Shown: positions 18,921-27,353 of the stretch, piece after piece
Position numbering within the stretch: the first letter of the stretch is position 1
How the letters are laid out: the number at the start of each line of letters is the position of its first letter
Origin: Paraburkholderia sp. UYCP14C
GTDB taxonomy: Bacteria; Pseudomonadota; Gammaproteobacteria; Burkholderiales; Burkholderiaceae
Assembly: GCF_004197395.1 (NCBI RefSeq)
Contig: NZ_SELS01000034.1
Span: 1-64,000, forward strand
Length of the DNA: 64,000 nt
Direction: 5' to 3'
Program-made: the position numbers and the translations under genes
The notes under the pieces: model-generated
Databases searched by the model: none
The model's input: the letters and a program-made list of their open reading frames with translations, nothing else
Told to the model about the DNA's origin: nothing

Positions 18921-19652
18921 ATGGACTCACTACTGCTAGCCGCTACCCGCGTGCATACGTTCTCGCAGGATGCGATGATGACGAGCGCGAGTGGCTTCTT
19001 TTTTGCCCGCGAGAAGCGGCTGTTCTTCGTGACGAGCAGGCACGTCCTCATTGACGAGCCGAGTGGCCATTGCCCGGACCGCATTGAAATCGAGCTGCAC
19101 ATCGATCCGGCGAACCTCGGTGCTTCCACCTGGTTTTCAGTCCCGCTTTATGTCGACCGGCGAGCCGTCTGGCGACAAGGCTGCGATGCAGGCGGTGCGA
19201 TCGATGTGGCTGCTGTGGAGCTGCAGGAATCTGCGTTGCCGGATACGATGGCTTATCGGACCTTTACCCCGGCGCACCTGCCTGATCTGAACCAGGCCAT
19301 TGAGATTGGCAGCCCGCTTCTCGTGGTGGGGTATCCGCTTGGTTTTCATGATTCGCTTCATCATCTGCCGGTGGTCCGACACGCTGTTGTGGCGTCCTCG
19401 TTTGGATTGAGATTCCAGGGGAAAGGGCAATTTCTGACCGACGCGCGAACGCATCGGGGAACCAGCGGAGCCGCTGTTGTCATGGCCGACAGCGGGCGGT
19501 TGAATATGCACGCTAACGGACTGCACTGGACGCTGCTCGGCGTTCATTCAACGCGCTTCGATATCGGTGGGCGCGACATTGAGCATGACGAGGCGCTTGG
19601 CCTGAACTGCGCGTGGTATGCAGACATTCTGATGAAGCTCACTGAACGCTGA
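18921..19652 (+). CDS. Trypsin-like serine protease
   Basis: The 243-residue product has the chymotrypsin-fold catalytic triad: His41 in 'VTSRHVLID', Asp95 in 'AIDVAAVEL' and Ser182 in 'HRGTSGAAVV'. There is no convincing signal peptide or PDZ domain, so it is shorter than HtrA/DegP and probably cytoplasmic. The substrate is unknown. It is third in the cassette, 80 bases after gene 2, with AAGG before the ATG. The matching gene in copy A is destroyed, so this is the only functional protease copy here. Confidence 0.85.
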   Translation: MDSLLLAATRVHTFSQDAMMTSASGFFFAREKRLFFVTSRHVLIDEPSGHCPDRIEIELHIDPANLGASTWFSVPLYVDRRAVWRQGCDAGGAIDVAAVELQESALPDTMAYRTFTPAHLPDLNQAIEIGSPLLVVGYPLGFHDSLHHLPVVRHAVVASSFGLRFQGKGQFLTDARTHRGTSGAAVVMADSGRLNMHANGLHWTLLGVHSTRFDIGGRDIEHDEALGLNCAWYADILMKLTER

Positions 19653-19669
19653 CGGCCCGGAGCGGCGAA

Positions 19670-19942
19670 ATGCAGGGAATTCCTCACTATCTTGTTCTTC
19701 GCGCCGGATACGAATCATACGTTCTGGACCGGGAGCGCGTGCTGATTCGCCGCCAGGCAAGTCGCATGATGAACTGGTTCGCGCGCGCGAACGTCAAACC
19801 GATGCCGATCGAAGACGCGCACTGGGATAGCTTTTCCCTGGAGTACGGCTTTTCGTCCGACGAACGGAAGTGTCTGTGCGCTTACTCGTTGGTCAAAGGT
19901 AGCGAGACCGAACATCAACTTGCGTTGCTCGCCAACCTTTAG
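19670..19942 (+). CDS. Hypothetical protein, cassette gene 4
   Basis: The 90-residue product starts 17 bases after the protease stop, with GGAG upstream. It is mixed alpha/beta and starts MQGIPHYLVLRAGYESYVLD. It includes 'RRQASRMMNWFARANVKPMP' and a Cys pair (CLCAYSL). It has no equivalent in copy A. The tight spacing makes co-translation with the protease likely, and it could be a regulator, inhibitor or substrate of the protease. That is inference from context only. Confidence 0.6.
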   Translation: MQGIPHYLVLRAGYESYVLDRERVLIRRQASRMMNWFARANVKPMPIEDAHWDSFSLEYGFSSDERKCLCAYSLVKGSETEHQLALLANL

Positions 19943-20139
19943 CGTTCTGACGCGATCAGGGGATGAAGGTACGGGTTTATGCGCCGCGCAGCCGTGGCCC
20001 TGCGCCCGGGCGCGCGCGATCTCGACGGCCACGCTCAACGACAGCAGGTTGAACTGAAATGCGATCGAATACCTCGCGGCTATGATGCCCGCGACATACG
20101 CGATCTTCGGTCCGCCCTTTCGGTCAACCGACTGGAGCT

Positions 20140-20169
20140 CGGCCTTATGCAAAGCTTCGCATAAGGCCG
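20140..20169. repeat. Perfect 11-bp inverted repeat
   Basis: CGGCCTTATGC is followed by an 8-base loop and then GCATAAGGCCG. There is no T-tract, so it does not look like a terminator. It may be a transposon-end relic or a protein-binding site. Confidence 0.6.
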
Positions 20170-20255
20170 ACGACTTACTGCCGGGCGCTGTGGCGTGGAT
20201 GGCCGTTGCATCTCTGAAAGCTGCCGTACGAGTAGAGCCGGGTTCGAGGTCCGTT

Positions 20256-20345
20256 CTGGGTCGACTGCTGCCCGACGCAGCCGATCTATGGCCGAGCACG
20301 CCCGCCGGTCTACGTCGGACCGGGGTCGGCCAACAACGGTCGTCC
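20256..20345. repeat. Dispersed intergenic repeat, copy 3
   Basis: GGGTCGACTGCTGCCCGACG through GACCGGGGTCGGCCAACAAC aligns with 12706-12785. It lies downstream of the cassette and ends before the terminator. Confidence 0.6.
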
Positions 20346-20492
20346 GACCGTGCGCTCTCGTGGACATTCAGACGTCGGCTCCGCCCAGACACCGGACCTT
20401 GGTGGTTGGGGCATGTCGCCTGTTTGCAGCAAACAGTTGGAAAAACGGGGCCCGCGCATCGTCGCCAGGCGACTCGGCTGGGTCACCGGATG

Positions 20493-20520
20493 AAAAAAAG
20501 CCCGTCCAGCGGGACGGGCC
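20493..20520 (-). terminator. Rho-independent terminator, minus strand
   Basis: On the minus strand GCCCGTCC-CGCT-GGACGGGC is followed by seven T. It lies about 250 bases beyond the porin stop and is the only terminator found for that leftward transcript. Confidence 0.75.
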
Positions 20521-20771
20521 CAATACTACTTGGATTTGCTCGGAGAAAGTCGCGTCGGCGAAAGTATCAGCGGACTCTCGCTCCGCATTCACTGCGCCAT
20601 GACCGCCGTTTCGTCTGAACCCGCGACGAGAGTCCAGACACATCTGGACCCGACCTCTGAATCAGGCTGTATCGGTCGTGCCCGGATGAATTTGCGCCAG
20701 TGCGTGCTTTGCCGGCGCGCACTGCTACTGTGCCCTCACACAGGATTGAATCCGTTCCGCGTTAGGCTTCC

Positions 20772-21953
20772 TTAGAAGCGGGTCAGCATGCCGACAGCAC
20801 CCATCACCTGATTGCTCGTCGCCGAGAAACCGCCGGCGTTGTACATCACTGCGACATTGTTGTGACCGATCGCGCGCTGGTACATCGCTTCTCCATACAC
20901 CTCTGTGCGCTTCGACAGCGAGTAGCGTGCAATCGCGTTGACCTGGTTCCACTTCGGATCGGAGCCGATGTTCGACTTGCTCACACCATTCAGATGACCG
21001 TCGGTGAAAGTATCCATGAGGCCGAGATTCAGCGCCGGCGTGAGTGCGTACTTGACGTTCAGTTCATAGTTGTCGAAGTGAGTAGACCCGCTCACCGGGT
21101 TCAGGCCGAACGCGGACGTGTTCTGGTACTGGCTGTGCGTGTAGACGAAATTGACCGCCGCCGGGCCGAACGTATAGCCGACGCCTGCACCGACTGTGCG
21201 CTGCACATCCGCCGTCAGGTTGCCGCCGCCCACGGTCGTCTTGAACTCGCTTGGATCAGCCGCAACGTTCTGATTGACCGCTCCTGCGGGGCTACTCGCC
21301 GCCGCCGAGCCGTTGATCTGGAGGTAGGCCGCGGCCAGTCGCAGCGGGCCGTTGTTGTAGCTCGCGCCGGCACTGTATGCACGATCGACGGTAAAGCTGG
21401 TGCTGTTGCTGAACGCGTACATGCCGCCGAACTTGAAGCCGGCGTAGTCGATACTCGAGAACTTCACCGCGTTGCTGAAGCGAACCGTATGTTGCAGGTT
21501 GTCGTTGTCGTACACGTGCGCGAAGCCCGAGTCGCCGAACGTGCCCGCAGTGCCGGACAGCGGCGCGACGAAGTCGACCATCGAGTCATACTGCCGGCCC
21601 ATCGTGAAGGTGCCGTATTGATCGGTGCTCAGGCCGACATACGCTTGACGGCCGAACATGCGACCACCCTGGCCGAGCGCGCCGTTGTTGACGTTGAAGC
21701 CGTTTTCGAGCACGAAGATCGCATGCAGACCGCCACCCAGGTCCTCGCTGCCGCGCAGGCCAAAGCGGCTGCCGCTGATATTGCCGCTTGCGAGTGCGAC
21801 GCGCGAGCTACCGTGGCTGGGGGCGCCATTCTGAACATTGTTCGTATAGGCGATGCCCGCGTCGATCAGGCCGTAGAGGGTGACAGAACTCTGTGCATGA
21901 GCGGCCGATGCGGCAAGCGCGGATACGGCGAGGGCGATGGAGATTTTCTTCAT
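20772..21953 (-). CDS. Gram-negative porin, Burkholderia OmpC type
   Basis: The 393-residue product has a classic signal peptide (MKKISIALAVSALAASAAHA). The mature start 'QSSVTLYGLIDAGIAYTNN' is the hallmark of beta-proteobacterial trimeric porins. Multiple alternating beta strands and the terminal aromatic 'GMLTRF' needed for outer-membrane assembly are present. It forms a diffusion channel for small hydrophilic solutes. It is monocistronic, with a terminator downstream on its strand. Length and ends are normal, so it is presumably functional. Confidence 0.93.
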   Translation of the reverse strand: MKKISIALAVSALAASAAHAQSSVTLYGLIDAGIAYTNNVQNGAPSHGSSRVALASGNISGSRFGLRGSEDLGGGLHAIFVLENGFNVNNGALGQGGRMFGRQAYVGLSTDQYGTFTMGRQYDSMVDFVAPLSGTAGTFGDSGFAHVYDNDNLQHTVRFSNAVKFSSIDYAGFKFGGMYAFSNSTSFTVDRAYSAGASYNNGPLRLAAAYLQINGSAAASSPAGAVNQNVAADPSEFKTTVGGGNLTADVQRTVGAGVGYTFGPAAVNFVYTHSQYQNTSAFGLNPVSGSTHFDNYELNVKYALTPALNLGLMDTFTDGHLNGVSKSNIGSDPKWNQVNAIARYSLSKRTEVYGEAMYQRAIGHNNVAVMYNAGGFSATSNQVMGAVGMLTRF

Positions 21954-22366
21954 AAATTATTCTGGCTTTGGCTGCGACAAGGGAGAGAAAACCGCTCGAG
22001 TATAGAAAAGCGCGCCGTCGAACAGACCCTGTCCGTCAGGCATAACTCTCTTGCGACAAATGAAATAATTTGTCACAAACTGTAAACAATCGAAGCGGGA
22101 CGGTGTTTTGCGGGGCACTTGAAGACAGGACGATCGCGTTTGGCCCGGAACATCAGTGGCATTGGCGCAACGGCAACCGTTCCTGTAGTTGCGCATCGCA
22201 TGGAGCTGGATTGCGCATCAGAGCCCGGTGGATTTGAAGAATCGAGGCGACTCGAAGGCATGCGCTGGGGCGCAGTATTTCCCTGGCGGGTCATAGTGCG
22301 GTCGATGAGTTTCGCTGCTCTCTTACTGAGTCCGCCCTGAACAATTCGTTGCTCATCCTGCTGGCG
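21954..22366. other. Porin upstream region, no gene seen
   Basis: About 410 bases between the porin and the IS5 remnant. The part near the porin is AT-rich (AATAATTTGTCACAAAC) and probably contains its promoter. No single promoter could be fixed. Confidence 0.4.
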
Positions 22367-22767
22367 TCACGCCATCACATCGGCGGCAATACTGTAGTTG
22401 AACAGAGCCGCGAGAACGAAGGCACAAAGAAGCCGCAGCTTCCTCAGGATCATCCGCAGGTGGTGGCCCGCGCCGCACAGCACCGCTTGCATCGCATCGC
22501 CGAGCGCGCCTTTGAGCCAATTCTGTCGAGTTTTCCGTCTGTCTTCATGTGGCCGATGGCTGGCTCGATCGCGCTGCGCCGCCTGATCATCGCGCGCAGT
22601 CCGCGTATGATGCCCCGGCGCAAGCCCGGGTGGTAGATCTTCACGTCGTCGATCGCGACACCCTTGAAGCCGCGATCCACAATCGCCACCTCTTGCGTCG
22701 TGTCGCTCAGGATTGCCGCCTGCTCCAGCGCTCCAGCCAGGTATGAGCGGAATAACTGCGTAATCAT
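22367..22767 (-). pseudogene. IS5-family transposase, C-terminal remnant, frameshifted
   Basis: Minus-strand translation gives the typical IS5-like C terminus: 'VAIVDRGFKGVAIDDVKIYH', 'IRRRSAIEPAIGHMKTDGKL', then after a frame change 'NWLKGALGDAMQAVLCGAGH' and 'RMILRKLRLLCAFVLAAL'. The frame change falls immediately after KTDGKLDR. The N-terminal two thirds and the catalytic Asp residues are missing, so the element cannot move by itself. Confidence 0.8.
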
Positions 22768-22873
22768 CGGGCCATTCGCCCCGATTCAACCGTCGTTCTC
22801 CGAGATTCGCTGGGATCCAATGCTTATGTACCGGGTCGTCACGCTCTTGCCCAACTAGTGCCGAGATCAGGCT

Positions 22874-22896
22874 ATCCCGCTTCGGCGGGATTTTTT
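22874..22896 (+). terminator. Rho-independent terminator, plus strand
   Basis: ATCCCGC-TTCG-GCGGGAT runs into six T. No intact plus-strand gene lies directly upstream, so it is an orphan. It insulates the DUF4148 gene downstream. Confidence 0.7.
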
Positions 22897-23000
22897 GCGT
22901 TGCGCACGAACTAAGGGTTTCCCCAAATCCAGCAACGATCCCTTCCAGCGATAGCCATTAATATTAAGCGTCTACTTATCTAGACTGTAGTCACTGCTTT

Positions 23001-23018
23001 ACGAACAGGGCTGTTCGT
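23001..23018. promoter_or_regulatory. Palindromic candidate operator
   Basis: ACGAACAG-GG-CTGTTCGT is a perfect 8-bp inverted repeat with a 2-base centre, 34 bases before the DUF4148 start codon. Its length and symmetry are those of a dimeric repressor or activator site. It could also be a 5'-UTR hairpin. Confidence 0.5.
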
Positions 23019-23051
23019 AACAGGACAAAGCAAAGTCTGGAGGTCAGTACC

Positions 23052-23363
23052 ATGAAGTCCCTTATTCACGCCGTTGTCGTTGCCGCTGCCCTTGCTGCTC
23101 CGGTCATGTCGTTCGCGCAATCGAACGCGTCTGTCACCCGTGCACAGGTACGCGCCGAACTTGTTCAGTTGGAAAAGGCTGGTTATCACGTTGGTGACGG
23201 CGACAACGCGCACTATCCTGAAGCAATTCAGGCTGCTGAAGCCAAGGTGGCTTCGCAGAATGGCGGGGCGAGCGGTTACGGTGGCGTAGTCAGTGGTTCG
23301 TCGGAAGCAGGACGCCCGGCAGTGTCGAAGGCTGACTGGAACGCGATGTACAGCCATCCGTAA
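23052..23363 (+). CDS. DUF4148 secreted protein
   Basis: The 103-residue product has a signal peptide (MKSLIHAVVVAAALAAPVMSFA). It carries the DUF4148 pattern 'VTRAQVRAELVQLEKAGY', a Tyr-Pro in the middle ('HYPEAIQAAEAKV') and a Gly/Ser linker. Members are abundant in Burkholderiales, small and periplasmic, with no proven function. CTGGAGG lies nine bases before ATG. A palindrome just upstream suggests dedicated transcriptional control. Confidence 0.85.
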   Translation: MKSLIHAVVVAAALAAPVMSFAQSNASVTRAQVRAELVQLEKAGYHVGDGDNAHYPEAIQAAEAKVASQNGGASGYGGVVSGSSEAGRPAVSKADWNAMYSHP

Positions 23364-23654
23364 TGCGTTGATTTCGGCCTCGCGGCAGGACGCCAAAAGT
23401 ATCTTGTCTCGCGTCTCGCAGTCTGAAGCGCGCAGCACCCCTGCGCGCGTCCGGTTCAAACAGCTGCTCGCTAGCACCGCAACGCCGGCAGTGGGCCAGT
23501 CTCGTCGCTCTACCTCCGTCGTCGGGCTCCCGATGGCCTCGCTCAGATCTCCGCGGTCTGGGCGCTTTTTCATTTTTCCGTTGCAACAATGCCAATACCG
23601 GTGCAGCGCCGGTAGCTCCGGTTCCACCGAGCTGCGGCCGTCCGCAACGGGTCG
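23364..23654. other. Intergenic region with repeat, no gene
   Basis: About 290 bases; the right end (about 23590-23655) resembles the dispersed repeat (CCGTCCGCAACGGGTCGAGA). This is where the IS1111-group element was inserted. Confidence 0.4.
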
Positions 23655-23786
23655 AGATGGAATGGACACCGCCCTCCATTCGGGGAGGTAGGGTCCGGCA
23701 GGAAAGCGGAGGCCCTCCAGAACCGAATGGCATCAATGTGCCAGAGTGGCGTTTCGACACGTCCACTTGAGGAACGGAGGGCCCAA

Positions 23787-24809
23787 ATGAATGCTACGAC
23801 ATACGGACTGGATGTTGCAAAACAGATCTTCCAGATGTACTGGGTCGACGCGCAAACGGGTGAGGTATCCAATCGACGGTTTCGGCGCGACGAGTTGATA
23901 ACGTTTCTCGCCCAACGGCCGGCCGGTCTTGTAGCGCTTGAAGCGTGCGGCAGTGCGCACTGGTGGGCCCGCAAGATCCAGGCGCTCGGACACGAGGTGG
24001 TGTTGTTGCATGCGAAGTTCATCCGACCGTTCGTTCAGACGAACAAGACCGACGCAGCAGATGCTCGGGCGATCTGGACAGCGGTTCAGCAGCCGGGGAT
24101 GCGAACCGTGGCAATGAAGACAGAAGACCAGCAGGCCATGCTCGGTCTTCATCGGATGCGCTCGCTGCTCATCAAATTCCGGACCATGCAGGTGAACCAG
24201 CTGAGAGGTCTCCTCTACGAGTTCGGTGTGTCGTTCCGAGCCGGTCGCGTCGCCGGACTCAATGAGATCCGCGCACGCATGGCCGAACTGGAATGCCTCC
24301 TGCCCGGAATCATGATTTCCAGCCTGCAGGACCAGTTGAGGCGTATCGACGGGATTGAGCAGGACATTGAGCAGCTTGAGAAACGGATCGGCGTCTGGCA
24401 CAAGCAGGAAGCGGCGTGCCGTGCAATCGCTGAAGTGCCTGGCATCGGCAGACTGACTGCAACAGCGCTGGTGGCTACGATCGGCGATGCAAAGACGTTC
24501 AAATCTGGCCGTGAATTTGCGTCGTTTCTCGGACTCGTTCCACGGCAAAGCGGCACCGGAGGCAAGATCCGGCTGGGCTCAATCTCGAAGCGAGGTGACC
24601 CATATTTGCGCACCCTGCCGATCCATGGTGCGCGCTCGGTGATGTGTCACACCAAGGTTCCAACAGCATGGCAGAAAGGAATTCGGGAGCGACGACCAGC
24701 CAATGTAGTGGCGGTGGCGCTGGCCAACAAAATAGCACGCATCGCGTGGGCAATTCTCGCTCGCGGCAGCACGTACGAGAAGCATCACGTCAGTGTGAAA
24801 TCTGTTTAG
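23787..24809 (+). CDS. IS110-family (IS1111 group) DEDD transposase
   Basis: The 340-residue product has an N-terminal RuvC-like DEDD domain: Asp in 'TYGLDVAKQ', Glu in 'VALEACGSAHWWAR' and the Asp pair in 'TDAADARAIW'. The C-terminal Tnp2 domain has 'EVPGIGRLTATALVATIGD', 'FASFLGLVPRQSGTGGK' and 'ISKRGDPYLRTL' with the Ser-containing helix-hairpin region. It catalyses RNA-guided recombination in this family. ATG at 23787 was chosen because the upstream codons lie in the noncoding end. It appears intact. Confidence 0.92.
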   Translation: MNATTYGLDVAKQIFQMYWVDAQTGEVSNRRFRRDELITFLAQRPAGLVALEACGSAHWWARKIQALGHEVVLLHAKFIRPFVQTNKTDAADARAIWTAVQQPGMRTVAMKTEDQQAMLGLHRMRSLLIKFRTMQVNQLRGLLYEFGVSFRAGRVAGLNEIRARMAELECLLPGIMISSLQDQLRRIDGIEQDIEQLEKRIGVWHKQEAACRAIAEVPGIGRLTATALVATIGDAKTFKSGREFASFLGLVPRQSGTGGKIRLGSISKRGDPYLRTLPIHGARSVMCHTKVPTAWQKGIRERRPANVVAVALANKIARIAWAILARGSTYEKHHVSVKSV

Positions 24810-25059
24810 CAGGGAAGCAGTAAATCCAGGACCGTAGTCTGGATAGGTTGCTGAGGTTGATTAACATGTGATGGCGAAACAGGTCGGACCGCAGGAACGC
24901 AAGCCTGAACACACCCTTGTACTGACAAGTACGTGGCCGAGATGAGGACGTTCCTGGCGTATTCCATCAGGGCCCGCAGCTTCGGCTTGCCAAAGGCCGC
25001 ATATAAGACCGCAGCCGACACCTCGTTAGCACATCACATCAAGATCAACTTGGCAAACC
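24810..25059 (+). ncRNA. Candidate bridge (seek) RNA of the IS1111-group element
   Basis: IS1111-group elements carry their guide RNA in the 3' noncoding end. Here 250 noncoding bases lie between the transposase stop and the right subterminal repeat. They contain an 8-bp stem (CAGGAACG at 24892 with CGTTCCTG at 24949) enclosing a second hairpin (CTTGT-ACTG-ACAAG). The assignment follows the family rule plus the visible stems. The target-binding loops were not resolved. Confidence 0.45.
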
Positions 25060-25076
25060 GGGCGGTGTCCATATAA

Positions 25077-26700
25077 GGGTGTGTGGAAACTCGATTTTCG
25101 CGGCTGAGGGCGAGGTTGGTGGTCGGGTCGATCAAGTTAGATGCGTCGAGCTTACGCTATTTGAGCAATGCGAGCGCAAGAAGCCCTTCAGGGCCTCAGC
25201 TTCCAGCCATCCTCATTGCCTTCATTGTCCTCGCAACACCAAGTATATTCATGACTCGCTTGAGGTTGTATGCCAGTACCTGAAGGCTCATTTCGGTGCT
25301 CACCCTCCCGAGCGTCCGGGTCTGGAAGTGTGGCACCCATCCAATGCTTGAGCGTGCCGAAGACGTGTTCAACGGTGCTTCTTCGGATGGTCATTGCATC
25401 GGGTTTCCGGTCGAGTCGACGCTGCATGGCTTCCAGTACATGTTCGTGCTCCCATCGTCGGATGCGGCGGTAGTCGCTGGGTGAACATCGCTCCTTGAGA
25501 CGGCAACGCGGGCATGCGCTGGTCCAGTACACGTTCAGATTCATGCCATTCTCAACGGTCTTGAATCGAAGAATTGCGCGCTCGCCGGCGGGGCATCGAT
25601 ACTCATCGTTCCTGGCAATGTAGATGAAGTCGCGTTTGGTAAAGAGCCCTTTCTTCCTTGACGCCGAGGTGAGTGGTTTCGGGACATACGTAGTGATCCC
25701 GGCCAATTCACAGGCACGGATGTCCGGACCACTGAAGTAGCCGCGGTCAGCCAGCACCTTCAGCTTTAGCTTGCCCATCGCGCTCTTCGCACAACTCGCA
25801 ATCCTGCTGAGTTGCCCGTGATCGCCGCCGATATTCGTCACCTCGTGTTCCACGATCAGATGGTGCTTCGTATCCACGGCGGTTTGCACGTTGTAGCCGA
25901 CGGTGCCGGTTCTCTTGCCGCCACTGGTCATGGAGCGGGAATCCGGGTCAGTGAGCGATAGCTGTCTGTCCGGTTGCGTCTTCAGTTGCTTTTTGATCTG
26001 CTCGAGCTCACGCATCCGGTGGCGCAACAGCGCGATCTTCTCGTACAGGCGCACGGTCTTCACATCGAAACCTGTCGGACTGGTCCGGTCTGCGGTTTCA
26101 ATCATGTCGAGATATCGCTGCACGCTTTCCTCAATCTGCTGCTGACGCTTGTCGATCTTGCCTGCGGTGTAGTTCCTGTCACGGCTGTTCACTGCCTTGA
26201 ACTTCCTGCCGTCGATTGCCACCATGTCGCCGGATAGCAGCTTCAGTCCGCGACACAGTTCGACGAACCGACGGCATATGTTGCGGATGGCGGGGCCGTT
26301 GTCGCGGCGAAAGTCGGCGATCGTCTTGAAGTCTGGCGCCAGACGTCCTGTCAGCCACATCAGCTCGACATTGCGTTGGCATTCGCGCTCAAGACGCCGG
26401 CTGGAGGGTACGCGGTTTAGATACCCGTAGATATAGATCTTGAGCATCACGCCTGGGTGGTAGGACGGGCGGCCCGTGACTGCAGGCGTGCTACCGTTGA
26501 AGCCAAGTTCCGCAAGGTCCAGTTCGTCGACAAAAGCATCGATGACCCTGACTGGATTGTCCTGTCCGATGTAGTCATCGACGCATTCGGGAAGCAGTGC
26601 GACCTGCTTGCGGTCATCGCCTTCAACGAATCGCTTCATGAGTCACCCGGTCTCAGTGCGTTGATCCAGTTTAGGCGATCAATGCGTTTTCACACACCCT
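25077..26700 (-). mobile_element. IS1182-family insertion sequence
   Basis: Terminal inverted repeats are visible: GGGTGTGTGGAAAC at 25077 and, as reverse complement at the right end, GGGTGTGTGAAAAC (26686-26699), with one mismatch. The element contains one leftward transposase gene. No clear target-site duplication was found, partly because its left end abuts the IS1111-group element. Confidence 0.8.
25196..26639 (-). pseudogene. IS1182-family transposase with C-terminal frameshift
   Basis: About 430 codons read normally: 'MLKIYIYGYLNRVPSSRRLE', 'DFKTIADFRRDN', 'VAIDGRKFKA', 'VLADRGYFSG', a Cys-rich insert and 'STVEHVFGTLKHWMGAT'. Directly after GAT the frame changes in a short CA run (about 25326-25333). 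The typical end 'FQTRTLGRVSTEMSLQVLAY' and 'NLKRVMNILGV' is found in another frame, stopping at 25196. The uncorrected frame runs to 25188 with a meaningless tail. All of the DDE core lies before the break, so residual activity is possible. Confidence 0.85.
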
Positions 26701-26889
26701 CGGCCACTTTCTGCCGCTCGCCTTGAGTCATGCGGTGGTCGCTTGAACGACCGGTCCACTCCGAAACCCGCCCGATGCTGAATGCGCAGTTGTCGGCCAT
26801 TGCCGACGGTGGCCGATCAGGAACGTGTGGCCGTTCTAGATCGTTTCACCGACATTCGCGACCCGGTGCCGGCGTGTGTCAGCTTTCCT

Positions 26890-27184
26890 TATTGACGAAC
26901 GAGTCCTCTCGACCCGGAACTGCCGTTCGGCTTCGCGCAAGGCGAGTGGCAGGTCCCGAGGTACTTCGGACATGCGTTTCGGGCTCCTTTGGCCAGCATG
27001 CGGTCGAGCAGGATGACGTTGGCTGCTTTGCGCGTGATCTTGCCTTCCAGGTTATCGAACGAGCTTCTCGCCTACGAGAACAGGAGCCCGAGCACGAGCC
27101 GACCAACGTCGCGATCATGTCGGCAGTTTCACGACGCCGATCGAGTCGTCGCCAGGATGATGGTTCGCTAGGCGCGTCCGGCAT
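26890..27184 (-). pseudogene. Degenerate DUF4239-like membrane protein remnant
   Basis: In minus-strand frames one reads 'MIATLVG', then after a frame change 'VLGLLFS', an in-frame stop, 'ARSSFDNLEGKITRKAANVI' and 'LLDRMLAKGAR'. This matches the DUF4239 pattern of a TM helix followed by 'AKSSFD...AANLILLDRLLA'. Frame changes, a stop and the missing remainder mark it as decayed. The family assignment is from memory of the motif and is tentative. Confidence 0.4.
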
Positions 27185-27353
27185 ACAAGCCCAGCAGCTT
27201 GCTGCCGCAGACGCGGGCCAACGCGATCAATGCGACAGATGGTGCACGCGCGATACGCCGTCAGAGGTGCGCGGCAGCGCCACCGTGTGGCGTCATGCAC
27301 GTCGACGCCGCCTGCCGCCTGTCGCGTGCCTGGCGCCGGAGGCGGGGCGTGGT

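Larger units (their letters stand above)
17911..19112 (+). repeat. Copy B of the duplicated cassette (paired part)
   Basis: This is the portion of the intact cassette that aligns with 682-1872. Homology covers a ~370-base leader, both small genes and the first ~190 bases of the protease gene. Beyond this the copies do not match, because copy A is truncated. The leader is conserved as DNA although it has no gene, which suggests a promoter or regulatory role. Confidence 0.85.
19943..20771. other. Intergenic region with repeat, inverted repeat and terminator
   Basis: About 830 bases between the cassette and the porin gene. It holds an 11-base inverted repeat (20140-20169), a dispersed repeat copy (20256-20345) and the minus-strand terminator at 20493-20520. 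No gene is supported. Confidence 0.5.
23655..25076 (+). mobile_element. IS110-family element, IS1111 group
   Basis: The transposase gene is flanked by a perfect 13-bp subterminal inverted repeat: ATGGACACCGCCC at 23662-23674 and GGGCGGTGTCCAT at 25060-25072. Subterminal rather than terminal repeats define the IS1111 group. Exact ends are estimated. It lies in a dispersed repeat on the left and directly touches an IS1182 element on the right. Confidence 0.75.

Noticed and set aside
20862-22085. 407-codon frame antisense to the porin
   Set aside because: Its composition is that of a reverse-complement shadow; the porin has a signal peptide, family motifs and a terminator.
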